Shown: positions 53,001 through 62,011, counted from the first letter of the stretch. The stretch: 64,000 bases of DNA from Aplysia californica (GCF_000002075.1 NW_004797603.1:274594-338593); one strand, 5' to 3'. Notes: generated by a model from the letters alone, not told the origin. Made by a program: numbers and translations.

Positions 53001-56000
53001 AGGACTTGAAAATCTATTCACTGTGTTTTGCTATGTAAGTGCTGCACTGTAATTAAATTTATGAGACTGAAAAGAGTTCTAATTCTTTGCTAAAGTAATT
53101 TGTAACAACAGTGAAAGAGGTCAGCTGATTCCAAGTGCTTAACTGCTCCACCACAGACCCCAATGATGTGGAAGATATGGGCTCTGAAAATTGAAATAAT
53201 GAACAAAACGCCCACCAAAACCATCTAAGCATTGTTGGCTTTTTCTTTCCTTCACATAAATAATGAGACTTACTTGATGTGTTGTGATTGTATTCTGGAC
53301 TAATCGGTATCGACTGCCTAGTGTAAGACTCTGTTATGTGCCATTTTCGCCTCTGCAGGTTGGGGGCCCATAGTTTTACTGGGGGGGCAAAGAATACACC
53401 TGCCGTGATACTGACTTACTGCGCGTGGTAAGAAGCAATTAAAGGTGCATAGGTCTGGTCTCCGGAAAAGTGCCAGTTTGCAGAGGGCCAACTACCCAAC
53501 CCAGTAAAAAACAGTCAGTTACAGAAACACTGACAAACACAGCTTTTTATTTTTAGATCTTGACTTGGGTGATGGAGGAGCTTCTGCATCAGCAGGAAAT
53601 TAATGTACAGAAAAGTGGGAAGACATGGAATAACGTCAAGAGTCTAATCCAGGATAGAGAAAGGTGGCCAGGAAAGGTTTGTTCGAGGCCTTTACCCTGG
53701 TGCAGGGTGAGAAAGACATTTGTGATAAGGATGATGATATACCATTTTGAAAAGTGACTTACGATGGGGTCTCATACTGGGCTGTCTGTACAAGTTAATC
53801 CCTCTGTCCGTGACCACAAGAAGAGTTGGTGTGACTTGCTATCATCAGACTGACCGCTGTCCCCTCTCCAGGTTTGTGTCCCTGATTCAGTCCAAGACGC
53901 CCAAAGTGACCATGTACACACAGCGGGCCAAGTGCATGCTGATGGAGAACCAGCCGTGCCCAGACTTCATGGCCGAGTTTTACGATGGTAGCTTTCTCAT
54001 ATTTTACTCACTTTGTCTCTTCTTTTACAATCTCATCTTTTACTCACTTTGTCTCATCTTTTACTCACTTTGTCTCATCTTTTACTCACTTTGTCTCATC
54101 TTTTACTCACTTTGTCTCATCTTTTACTCACTTTGTCTCATCTTTTACTCACTTTGTCTCATCTTTTACTCACTTTGTCTCATCTTTTGCTCTCTTTGTC
54201 TCATCTTTTGCTCAATGTGTCTCATCTTTTGCTCACTTTGTCTCATCTTTTACTCACTTTGTCTCATCTTTTACTCACTTCGTCTCGTCATTTACTCAGT
54301 TCCTACTTCATGTTCAACACTCTTTGTCTCATCTTTTACTCACTTTCTTCCTGCTTTATGTTTGCTCACTTTGTCTCATTTTAAAAATGAATTTAATTAT
54401 TGGCTCATCACCTTTTATGCTTGTTTTTTTAAAAATTCTCTGTGGATTTCGCTGAAACCCATTGATCAAAGGCACAAGAAATGTGAATTTTTGGTTTTGT
54501 AACACAGTGACTGATTTATGTAATGTATGTTGGCTGAAATTGTTTTCCCAGCTAATTATATACATGAACCTGTTCCCAGGAGCCAAGTTTTCCTCTGGTG
54601 CTAAAGGAGTGAAGATCATAGAAAAAGATGGCACGAGTCTGACACTGGAGTCTGCGGAGGTGAACCAGAGGCTGAGTGGAGAGACAAGAGATATTTTACA
54701 GTATGTTCAACAGGTGGGCTGGCTTTGATTTATTTTTATCATGACCTTTAACACAGCTTCATGTAAAAATACGAATGAAAGAATTCATGCTATTATCATG
54801 GGGACCTTTTTTTTCCAATGCTATTTGTACAAAACTAGTGTTATTTGAATCTGCCATTTTCCCATCCAGGTTGAAGTACAGTCTGTTAATTGAGAGTACT
54901 GGAAAAAGTCAAAACGCCAAAAGCAGACAGTTCCAGATGGTCATAACAATGATTGCTTTTACAGACATTAATGTGTGTTTTGATGAGTGGGGGATTTTTG
55001 TTCACTCTTATTATTTTCTCGGAGATGAAATTATCTTTCTGATAGTGAGACTCTAGAAAATGTTTTGAATCTTTTAATACTTTTCCATAACTCTTTAAAC
55101 CCCATCAGATGCTGGGAACGTCCGGCGGTAATAACCCTGTTCCCCATCGGACACTAGGACTAGAAGCGTCCACTACTAGTGACAACTGTTTCATTTGATA
55201 TTATATATAGTACTAGTTTTTGCTTGTTTTTTGGAACTATTCCCGAACCAAGATTTTTAGTAATGACTAAGCATTTGTTTCCGCCATTTAGAAGTTGGAG
55301 GTAAACTTCTGGGGTTATAATGAGACATAGTGCACCAGGTTTAGGTGACTGTAGAAAAAACTCCGGGAAATGGTGAAAAAAAACTCAGGGTTTAAAGAAT
55401 TAAGTTTGTTCCTCACCTTTGTGTTTCCAAGCTAATTTTACACACACAAAAATCATCTTCCAGTGTCGCCAGCAGTGTGTTCAGCTAGAACAAGTCATTT
55501 CCTCAGTGCAGTCCGCAAGCTCAAGAGCTGACCAGCTGTTTCCCGTTATTGTTGGAAGGTAGGTCGATCGTCTATATTAATCCTAAATTGTTGTGTGATC
55601 GGGACAGTTAAAAAAAATTGCTGCTGTTTGAACTAGACAAGAACATTTTTTACCTTTTGTGGGTGGGGGGGTTTGGTCCTCAGTTGAGATAGATACGCAG
55701 TTGAAAACTTGTCGCTTGTCTCTGTATATTTTGTCTGAAATGATGTGTGTAAAATCTTCTGTTTGAAAAATCCCTGTACTGTGGCTATTGTTTTATTCTG
55801 TGTTGATGTTATGTTCTGCTTCTTCGACAGTTGTATTTCTTTTGTCCTTATCTGTCCCTTTCAAAATAGTTTAGTTTAGTTATTTTACTTACTTGTGGTG
55901 AACTACAGCTCAACAAGAAAAAACAACCCACATCAGTATTTCTTTTTCAGTGTCATTATTGTTATTGTCAGGTGGGTGTTCTGGTTTAAACAGGTGATAA

Positions 56001-59000
56001 TGGGTGCTCTGGGTTGATTAACCCCCTCCTTTTTTTTTCCTACGTTTCTTCTATCATCCTTATGTTAACCTGATGCGAAACGTGGACATTGTCTTGCCAC
56101 TGGATACAATTCAGTCAGTGGGTGGTTGGTGGGTGCTCTGGTGTGGTTTGCTCCTTCTTTCCTATCAAACACCTGTCATCCTTATCTCCCCTCCTTCTTT
56201 TTTGTGTTTGTAACTCTCATGTAACACCTCTAATCTTCGGCACACTTATGACCTAATTGTGTTGCATGTGCCGTAGAACACTTACTAAAACTTAAAAAAT
56301 AGTTCTAATGTTTTACTGGTTTCATTAAAACTCTTTGTTTACCGTGTCTCTCCTCCCCCCCCCCCCCCCCCCCCCCCCCCTGTTGAAGTACCGTAAAGCT
56401 CTTATTAAAACTTTTAAAAAACGTACATGTCAGTAGCTCCCCAACACTTACTGGTTTTACAACTGTTGATATTGATTTCTTGTTGCAGTTGGTTGGGCAG
56501 ATTGGTGGGTGGTTGGAGAGCACCACTAGTAGATCTTACTTTTTTTCTTTCCCTCTGTTGTTTCTATCTATCTGTCCTGCTTCTTCACTGCTTTATATGA
56601 CCATTATTGTGTCGATTTTGCTTTCTGTTATTCAAAGTGGACGGTTGGCAGGTGCTCTGGTGTGGTTTGCTCCCTTCTTTCCTATCAAACATCTATTTTC
56701 CTTATCTCTCCTTTTTTTGTGTGTGTGTGTGTGTTTTTTACTCTCTCGTAACACTTCTAATCTCCGGCACTTTCATGACCTAATTGTGTTGCAAGTGCTG
56801 TAAAACTCTTACTAAAACTAAACTAAAGCTTCTATCGCCCTTTTCTCCCCTCCTTTTATGCGTTGTAACACTTTTCTAATCTCCAGCATTCATATGACCT
56901 TATTGTTTTGCAAGTAAAGCATCTGTACTCAAACTCAGCAGTTTGAGGGTTTTATGACCCTTGGTATCGACTCAGCCTTAACACTCTAACTTACCGTGTT
57001 TCTTTCCCACCCCCGTGGTACACACAGACGGCCCGACCGGAGCTGCCTGGAAAGAACGGGCTCCAGTTCAGGCAGCAGCAGCAGAGGTCACGGGGTCAAC
57101 GACACTCAGCTCTCCACCATCCGACCCAAAGTACAGGTGAGGAGACAGAGAGACATTAGACAATACACTGACAGTCAGCAACATTTGGTGGGAAACAGAG
57201 GGCTGTATCACTTACTTGCATCAAAGAATTTTTATGGATGTGTACAAAGCTTCAGCCAGATGTATTAGTTCTAAAGAACTTTTTGAATTGATATCATTTA
57301 AAAGTTCAGGCTTTTTTTTTTCATAGCCAGTTGGCACATCTGTATCCACTTTGTGCCTCTCAGAGATACACATATATGTCCGTGATCATATTCACTTTTT
57401 TTTCCTCCCAGATACCCACATCTAACAGTGATCTTTTCTGCTTTTTCCTCCCTGGCGTCACTTTTTTACCTCTCGTATATCCACATATAATACATGTCAG
57501 TGATCATATCCACTTTTTCCCTCCCAGATATCCACATCTGTCGATAATTATGTCCACTTTTTCCCTCCCAGATATCCATGTTAGTAATTTAATTATGTCC
57601 ACTTTTTCCCTCCCAGATATTCACATTTGTCAGTTATCATATCCTCTTTTTCCCTCCCAGATATTCGCATTTGTCAGTTATCATATCCTCTTTTTTCCTC
57701 TCAGATATCCACATTTGTCAGTTATCATATCCTCTTTTTTCCTCTCAGATATTCACATTTGTCAGTTATCATATCCTCTTTTTTCCTCTCAGATATCCAC
57801 ATTTGTCAGTTATCATATCCTCTTTTTTCCTCTCAGATATCCACATTTGTCAGTTATCATATCCTCTTTTTTCCTCTCAGATATTCACATTTGTCAGTTA
57901 TCATATCCTCTTTTTTCCTCTCAGATATCCACATTTGTCAGTTATCATATCCTCTTTTTTCCTCTCAGATATCCACATTTGTCAGTTATCATATCCTCTT
58001 TTTTCCTCTCAGATATCCACATTTGTCAGTAATTGTGTCCTTTTTTTTCCCTCCCAGATATCCACATCCGTCAGAAATTTAAATTATGTCCACTTTTTCC
58101 CTCTCAGATGTCCACGTTTGACGGGACGCTGACGAGCACCGCGGCCGACCAGACCCTGGACAACACACTACTGACCACTGCCTCCACCTCCTCCTCCTCC
58201 TCCTCCTCCTCCTCCGCCTCATCCTCCTCGGGGAAAAAGAACGCATCTCCCTCCTCGCGCCACGCCTCCTCCACCCAGCCCAGGTCCTCCTACGTGGTGC
58301 AGCAGATGTTTGTCCCGGACATCGGCTGGGCCTCGCAGACGGCCGCAGGGGAGGTTTGGGTTCGGTTCCAGGATGGGACGCAGCTGGGTGTCAAGTCTAC
58401 TGCCACGACGGTCACTTACGTCAACGCCTCTGGCAAAGTGCACAAGTAGGTGTCTCACGTTGTTAGTTTTTAGACTTTTAAAAATGTTTTTGAGGTGGGG
58501 GTCATATATTGAACTGAGAATTTGTGATTGGGGGGGGTTTACAAAAAATAGAGAAAGCCTGTCGCAATCTTGAAAGTGATATACACTGCACGCATATACG
58601 CACCTGTAACCTGGTTCATGACAATCAAATTTGGGATGCATAGTCACTGAGATAAGGAATATTATTATTTTGGACAAATTGGAATGCTTGTCACTGTGTA
58701 TGATGAATAACATTTGAATAGCGCAAATTCCCGCTCAGCAGCAAGCTGTGTGTGCTTTACAATGCTACTCCAGCAGACCAGATAACATTCTGAAACAATC
58801 TCAAGTTCCCGGGAAGCTTGTAGAGCTAACAGCTATTTTACAGGCGCGAAAACACAAATGCTGACGAGATGACCTTTCACTGTTTCTAAAGGTTTTTGTC
58901 TTATTTTGTTATTTCCTGACCCTTTTATTTCTCACCCCCAGATTTCACCAGTCGGATTATCTGCCCGACGTGGTCAAGAGCAAACTGAGCAAACTGCCGC

Positions 59001-59071
59001 TGGTGCTGGAGACGCTACGGACCAAATCTCCGCACACCCACACTGCCGGCTCTTCCACGTCACCGAGATGA
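37645..59071 (+). CDS. PLK4: Serine/threonine-protein kinase PLK4 (SAK), complete, 19 exons
   Basis: Master kinase of centriole duplication; it acts at the centrosome, where it phosphorylates STIL/Ana2 and its own degron. The 19 exons join in frame through GT-AG introns to 1120 codons including stop (human about 970 aa). Order: N-terminal kinase domain (residues about 48-300), Ser-rich linker with the DSG degron, a cryptic polo box (PB1-PB2, about 712-945) and a C-terminal polo box (PB3, about 1020-1100). [20 protein letters not shown] and [10 protein letters not shown] are PLK4-specific wording. The first exon adds 47 residues before the kinase core, longer than the roughly 13 in human PLK4. 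ATG 37645 has an in-frame ATG at 37600 upstream, so the start is uncertain. Intron 9 is enlarged by a piggyBac element. Confidence 0.96.
38038..38245 (+). repeat. Family B copy in PLK4 intron 2
   Basis: TCTAAGACAGCCACCTATTG pairs with AAGTGGCTCTCTTAC; second half GGAAGTGGCTGTTTGTACAG to GCAGGTTTGACTGTA, with a poly-G run between. Confidence 0.7.
38972..39091 (+). repeat. Exact 60-bp tandem duplication in PLK4 intron 3
   Basis: ATTTGTTCTAAAAAATGACT and the following 40 bases occur twice without a mismatch (38972-39031 and 39032-39091). Confidence 0.9.
40830..40925 (-). mobile_element. Retroposon 3' tail fragment, PLK4 intron 6
   Basis: AATAATATTAATGGGAATTT followed by GGCTCAAAGTGCTGTACGAT is the inverted form of a LINE/SINE tail like that at 51370-51425. 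Confidence 0.45.
41455..41575 (-). mobile_element. Retroposon 3' tail fragment, PLK4 intron 7
   Basis: AGTAATAATAATAATGTAGA then TATCTCTTGGCGCTTTTCAT, again an inverted LINE/SINE tail. Confidence 0.5.
42005..42195 (+). mobile_element. Family A copy abutting PLK4 exon 8
   Basis: GTTAGTGGGTGCTCTGG at the head with a poly-G run, CTTCAGCGCTTATATGACCC in the body. It ends about 65 bases before the exon 8 acceptor region. Sense relative to PLK4. Confidence 0.68.
42278..42295 (+). promoter_or_regulatory. PLK4: PLK4 phosphodegron DSGxxT (residues 322-327)
   Basis: The codons read DSGRGT at the start of exon 8, directly after the kinase domain, within [13 protein letters not shown]. Human PLK4 has DSGHAT in the same place. 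In the family, trans-autophosphorylation of the Ser and Thr recruits the SCF ubiquitin ligase subunit beta-TrCP/Slimb and limits kinase level to one centriole copy per cycle. Conservation here implies the same self-destruction control. Confidence 0.85.
44012..44117 (+). repeat. Three subterminal 17-bp repeats of the piggyBac element
   Basis: ACCCGGGAGAAACCGGG occurs at 44012-44028 and 44056-44072, and with one change (ACCCAGGAG...) at 44101-44117, spaced 44-45 bases apart just inside the left end. Regularly spaced internal repeats near piggyBac ends are usual transposase-binding sites; no counterpart is visible near the right end. Confidence 0.7.
44359..44448 (+). CDS. Putative N-terminal exon of the piggyBac transposase
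   Basis: From ATG 44359 an acidic peptide ([19 protein letters not shown] and on) runs 29 codons, typical of piggyBac N-termini. It ends in TAG immediately followed by a strong donor GTAAGT at 44449. A matching acceptor TTTTCTGCAG ends at 45289, followed by CCTGAGGCTGGTGAT and then the gap. The in-frame TAG at the junction means either a mutated last codon or that the start lies elsewhere. Confidence 0.5.
   Translation: MEEDRRSDTELDAESDIDVIDTEDAVFDE
44580..45130. repeat. CTAGATCT-type simple repeats within the transposase intron
   Basis: Clusters of CTAGATCTAGATCT alternate with T-rich DNA, and three related 200-base blocks repeat here (containing variants of CTACTTTCAGACTGACAATT and GTACATTGG). 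The same hexamer pattern is scattered at 31384-31396, 31880-31890, 33634-33646, 35510-35530 and 35827-35863, so it is a general feature of this genome. Confidence 0.7.
45305..46077. other. Assembly gap (773 N)
   Basis: Unknown bases inside the piggyBac element. Apparent open frames running through it are artefacts of N. Confidence 0.99.
46094..46951 (+). CDS. piggyBac transposase, C-terminal part (5' end lost in gap)
   Basis: A 285-codon open frame continues out of the gap. It holds [20 protein letters not shown]; the Asp of GGVD (residue 89 of this frame) is the third catalytic aspartate of the DDD triad in piggyBac transposases. The later segment CVLC...[20 protein letters not shown] is the Cys/His-rich terminal DNA-binding domain (CRD), close in layout to PGBD4-type proteins. 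The codons after the CRD are hydrophobic and unlike the family, so the natural stop may have been lost. The ATG used is internal; the true start is upstream. The first two catalytic Asp residues would lie in the gap. Confidence 0.88.
   Translation: MDIAVHLCANNTYMCGTIMTNRKGLPPLMKTKLKTRGDVRQLQKGNLVATLHHDKRTICVLSSNQIAGVAADGRPHSLIDYNKYMGGVDKFDQQLSYYPVGRPGKKWWRYIVWHLINASIYNAYVCWSHTPRDYVAAKGYDHLSFRVDVAEALVNGFSSRKLPGRPATIQGTVAPESFQRHHFTRIAGRPKQCVLCSLEARKTPKGRPVETSYKCKFCEVALCKVICFGRYHELGLAVHRASTRTQRVTFFILPVMYFYTVYFDFFFSMCVVLVVCELVLCAKSL
48690..49240. repeat. GC-rich foldback-like sequence in PLK4 intron 10
   Basis: GGGTCGCGAGAACGGAGCTG, GTCGAGTCACGAGCGCAAAA and CGAAACCGCCACTC echo the CGAAC/GTTCG style of the 36728 element in both directions, but ends are not clear. 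Confidence 0.35.
50008..50062 (+). repeat. (CT)n microsatellite, PLK4 intron 11
   Basis: CT dinucleotides starting about 70 bases after the exon 11 donor. Confidence 0.96.
50390..51425 (+). mobile_element. 5'-truncated CR1/L2-type LINE, 3' end of the reverse transcriptase
   Basis: Frames read [16 protein letters not shown], then [40 protein letters not shown], and, after one TAA at 50927-50929, a second frame segment (50993-51199) with [20 protein letters not shown] and [14 protein letters not shown]. These are the ordered C-terminal motifs of CR1/L2-clade reverse transcriptases. No endonuclease or palm motifs are present, so it is 5' truncated as usual for LINEs. The tail GCGCTATATAAATGC plus an ATT-rich repeat closes it near 51425. 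It lies in PLK4 intron 11 in the sense direction. Confidence 0.88.
51925..52293 (+). repeat. Dispersed repeat family B interrupted by family A, PLK4 intron 12
   Basis: Shows TCTTAGACAGCCACACCTTG, GGGAAGTGGCCGTTTGTGCA, CAGGTGATGGTCTTATACAG and, after the family A insertion, GCAGGTTTGATTGTA. Family B is about 190 bases and its first third is an inverted repeat around GACAGCCAC / GTGGCTGTC. Its class is unknown to me. Confidence 0.7.
52089..52268 (+). mobile_element. Short retroposon family A, reference copy with target duplication
   Basis: This 180-base unit begins GTGTGATTGGCGGGTGCTCT, has a long pyrimidine tract, then CTTGTAACACCTCTGATCTT, a hairpin and a tail of ACTAAAACTAAG. CATTAGAGCAGGT stands on both sides (52076-52088 and 52269-52281), and the joined flanks reconstitute a family B repeat that it interrupts. 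A 13-base duplication plus A-rich tail indicates LINE-driven retroposition, so the family is SINE-like, though I find no tRNA-like promoter boxes. About twenty copies or fragments occur in this window. It lies in PLK4 intron 12. Confidence 0.8.
52530..52780 (+). mobile_element. Family A copy, strongly diverged, PLK4 intron 13
   Basis: Recognisable by CACCTTTAACCTTTGGATTT, ATGACCTATTTGCGTTGCAA and a tail CTTAACAAAACTGTTTAG. Confidence 0.5.
53995..54380 (+). repeat. 21-bp minisatellite in PLK4 intron 14
   Basis: TTTTACTCACTTTGTCTCAT-type units, about fourteen plus diverged ones, beginning within ten bases of the exon 14 donor at 53988. Because 21 is a multiple of three, all three frames stay open and mimic a repeat protein. 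Confidence 0.92.
56118..56299 (+). mobile_element. Family A copy in PLK4 intron 16
   Basis: Full-length; its hairpin reads CGGCACA paired with TGTGCCG, a compensatory variant of the usual CGGCACTT/AAGTGCCG. Sense relative to PLK4. Confidence 0.78.
56637..56936 (+). mobile_element. Family A copy followed by a second partial copy, PLK4 intron 16
   Basis: A full copy (GTGGACGGTTGGCAGGTGCT to ACTAAAACTAAACTAAAG at about 56826) is followed at once by a headless second copy starting in CTTCTATCGCCCTTTTCTCC. Tail-to-body tandem joining suggests a dimer. Confidence 0.65.
57395..58107 (+). repeat. 44-bp minisatellite before PLK4 exon 18, each unit with a 3' splice site
   Basis: Units CTCTTTTTTCCTCTCAG / ATATCCACATTTGTCAG repeat with exact 44-base spacing from 57661 to 58013 (CAG/A boundaries before 57661, 57705, 57749 and so on), with looser units on both sides; about fifteen in all. 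The last unit is the real exon 18 acceptor, CCCTCTCAG / ATGTCCACGTTTGACGG. Confidence 0.93.
58700..58865 (-). mobile_element. Retroposon 3' fragment, PLK4 intron 18
   Basis: AATAACATTTGAATAGCGCA and TGTGCTTTACAATGCTACTC match the inverted cell-tail pattern of LINE/SINE ends; diverged. Confidence 0.4.
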
Positions 59072-60080
59072 GGAATACTGTTGGAATAGTATCATCATAT
59101 ACCACACTGCAGATTATTCCCACGTCACCGAGGCGAGAAATACTTCTCTGTCGCTGAGATGAGCAGTACCGTAGGAAGCCCCACTGCTCACTGACTGCCA
59201 GCTTTTCCATGTCTGTGGGCTGAGAAATACCGTTGGGATAGCATCGTCAGATACCCGTGGTTTTTTTTACCACATCGCCTAGATGAAAAGTACTTCTGGG
59301 TCACCGAGATGAGAAAATCCTTTGGAATAGCATCGTCAGACGCCTATGGGTTTTGGTCCACATTGGCTACACGTTAAATACGTCTTGAGTCACCGAGACG
59401 AGAAACACCGTTGGAATAGCATCGCCACACACTCGTGGTTTTTCCACATCATGTACCTGAGAAATACTTCTTAATCGCTGAGATGAGAAATGCTGTTGTT
59501 CTCCACGTCACCGAGGTGAGAAATTCCTTTTGGATAGCATCGCCAGACACTCGTGGTATTTTTCTCACATCGCCCAAATGAGAAATACTTCTGGGTCGGG
59601 TCACCGAGATGAGAAATGCCATTGGAATAGCATTGCCACACACTCAGTTTTTTTCACATCACTTAGATGAGAAATACTTCTAGGTCACCGAAATGAGAAG
59701 TACTATTGTTCTCCACATCGCCGAAGTGAGAAATTCCGTTGGGATAACATCACCAGACACTCGTGGTTTTTTTCCCACATTGCCCAGATGAGAAATACTT
59801 TCGGGTCTTCGAGTTCGAGATGGGATATACCGTTGGAATAGCATCACCAAATAGTGCCGGTTTTTCCACATCATCGAAATTGAGAAGTGCTGTTGTTGTG
59901 TCCACTAAACAGCAACTTCCGCCCTGACAGCGAGCAAGGACTGGCTCCCAAGGGGGTTTCTGTCAGGCGGACACCGGTGTTCTGTTGTTCTTCCAGGCCA
60001 CGGAGGTGAGAAGTACTGTTGAAGCAGCTTCATCGGACAGTGCTGCTTCTTCCACAACTCGGAGATGAGAAAATGCTGTT
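59040..60080 (+). repeat. ~115-bp tandem array covering the PLK4 stop codon and 3' UTR
   Basis: Units share TCACCGAGATGAGAAATACC, GTTGGAATAGCATCG, CAGACACTCGTGGTTTTT and CCACATCRCCTAGATGAG. About eight diverged units. The PLK4 stop (TGA 59069-59071) sits in the TCACCGAGATGA of the first unit. Confidence 0.88.
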
Positions 60081-60239
60081 GTCAGAGCAGACACGCTTGT
60101 TGCTGCTGATGTTGGTTTCCTGATGTTCTTCTTGTTGGATCTTTTTATCTCAGTTCACCAGTTCACCATTTTGTGCTATTGGCTTTATTCTGATATATGT
60201 GATGATAAAGTGAGGAATTGTGTATACATACTCTCTCCC

Positions 60240-60250
60240 CTTGTCTGTCA

Positions 60251-60338
<88 letters not shown>

Positions 60339-60379
60339 TTGTGTATGTGTGTCTCTCTCTTTCTCAGTTCTGTCTTTTA

Positions 60380-60448
<69 letters not shown>
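60240..60448 (+). repeat. (TGTC)n and (CT)n microsatellites
   Basis: A TGTC run leads into CT (about 60278-60333), and after GTGTTTGTGTATGTG a second CT run (about 60380-60446). Apparent Ser/Leu frames here are repeat translation. Confidence 0.96.
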
Positions 60449-60449
<1 letters not shown>

Positions 60450-61167
60450 ATCATTCCTTCCCTTCCCCGTTTCGGGGACTATTCTGTTGTTCTATTCTCT
60501 ATGACTCTAAACCTTAAACCATTGGGTGACAACTGAACACAGAAAAATTGTGGTCTTTCTGGACCTTTAAAGTAGATTCTTTCTGAAAGAGCTTTTAGTT
60601 TTGATCGGGGGGGGGGGGGGATGTTGCCTTTCCTTTTTAAATGTTTTCTATCAAATGTTGTAAATGAAAACAGTGTTTGTGATCATAAAACAATGGTAGC
60701 TTCACATATGAATCATTCCCTTTCTTTGTGGCCTTTCTTTAACAAGATGTTGTTTGTTGTGTGTACCACAGTGCCAACTGCAATATTATATGTTTTACCG
60801 GTCAATTTATGAAAGTCAGTCGCCGCATGTACTGCAGTCAGTTTATTGTCTATTAGTGAGATATTTTATTCATGATGTCTTCTTAGGGAAGAGATGAAGA
60901 TGATCTGTAATGTTGTTCTGACCCTCGAACCTGTTTTAAAATAATACGTTTCTCAATGTCATAAAATATATATGTGCATAGGAAATTCTATTTTTATGTT
61001 CAGATAGCGAAAGCATTTGGTGAGGAGATTTTTTGTTGCTTTTATTTTTATGACTTGCTCAACATTGAAAGACAGTTGATAATATAATATGTGTATTAAA
61101 TATTCATGTTTGTTCAAATAACTGATTTAAGGCAAAGAATTCTGAAGAAACTGACTGATCTCCTACT

Positions 61168-61345
61168 TGGGTGCTTGGCAGGTGCTCTGGTGTGATTTGC
61201 TCCTTATTTCTTATCAAACATCTGTCATCCTTATCTCACCTCCTTTTTTCTTTGTTCGTTGCTCTTTAGTAACACCTCTAATCTTCAGAATATATATGGC
61301 CTTCTATTTGTGTTACAAGTGCTGTAAAACTTTTTACTAAACCGT
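61168..61345 (+). mobile_element. Family A copy in the PLK4 3' flank
   Basis: GGGTGCTTGGCAGGTGCTCT to TGTAAAACTTTTTACTAAAC; stem half lost by drift. Confidence 0.68.
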
Positions 61346-61544
61346 AGATGATCTTCAACTGTGCTGTCCCCGCTCACTCCTCTCCTCCTCCTCCCCACCC
61401 CCATGATTTGTAAAATACCAGTAGCTCCGAAGCTTGCAGTTCTTTGCTGGTTGTGGTAGAGTTGAAGGGTCAAGTGTATCTTGTTTGTTGAGAGTGCGTT
61501 TTTTTGCCTTCTTTATTTTACAGCAACTGATAACCACAAAGGAA

Positions 61545-61825
61545 AATTCAGTCAAACCTGCTCACTCTAACGGCCTCATGCATGATAAGACAATCACCTG
61601 TACAAACGGCCACTTCTCATTCCCCCCTTGCGCCTTTTTTTTACAAATTACAGTGACACTGTGTGTAAAGTCAATCACCTACGATCGCTTCCCACTACCC
61701 TACTTGCGTTTTTAACTATTATATAATCATAATGACACTGTCTGAAAGCACCACCTGTCTTAGATGACCATCATTCTCCTCAACAGTGGACGGTTGTCTT
61801 GGACAAGATCGACTGTACTTTTACA
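61545..61825 (-). repeat. Family B copy in the PLK4 3' flank
   Basis: Plus strand TCAAACCTGCTCACTCTAAC to GTCTTGGACAAGATCGACTG with a partial internal duplication of the TTTGCG/CCACTT core. Confidence 0.6.
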
Positions 61826-62011
61826 CACCCACATTGGTAAAATTGCTGATCTCTTCAGGGCAACACTTTCGTGAGATCGAAGAAAGCAGGCTTGCTTATA
61901 AATGGTCTCACGTTTTAGTAGTCTTTACTCATCGATCCTTGACCCTTTTTGTGTGCGTGTGTGTGTGTGTGAATGGAATTGGGAGACCATGCTTCTAATA
62001 ATGTCTAGTAA

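Larger units (their letters stand above)
49713..55558 (+). other. PLK4: PLK4 exons 11-16: cryptic polo box PB1-PB2 (residues 658-927)
   Basis: Exons 49713-49937, 51536-51640, 52322-52458, 53872-53987, 54580-54713 and 55464-55558. [20 protein letters not shown] in exon 11 matches the human stretch [20 protein letters not shown] that opens the first polo box; [48 protein letters not shown] and [19 protein letters not shown] follow in family order. This module dimerises and binds the centriolar receptors CEP152/Asterless and CEP192 in known PLK4 proteins, using basic surface residues that are visible here. Confidence 0.93.
57028..59071 (+). other. PLK4: PLK4 exons 17-19: Ser-rich spacer and polo box 3 (residues 928-1119)
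   Basis: Exons 57028-57136, 58108-58445 and 58942-59071. Exon 18 carries a run of TCC codons (Ser-rich, trinucleotide-repeat-like) and then [16 protein letters not shown] and [14 protein letters not shown], matching human VFVKNVGWATQ and VWVQFNDGSQLVV of polo box 3. Exon 19 gives [15 protein letters not shown], like the human YGENEKLPDYIKQKL, and ends GSSTSPR. Those last codons and the TGA lie inside the first unit of the tandem array that follows, so the tail may have been replaced by repeat sequence. Confidence 0.92.

Noticed and set aside
53747-54502. 251-codon frame with FYSLCLI repeats
   Set aside because: It contains PLK4 exon 14 out of frame followed by the 21-base minisatellite.
57331-58132. 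Frames of 150-233 codons repeating [15 protein letters not shown]-like peptides
   Set aside because: Translation of the 44-base intronic array before PLK4 exon 18; no start context and all three frames are open.
60123-60536. Ser/Leu-rich frames up to 137 codons
   Set aside because: CT microsatellite translation.
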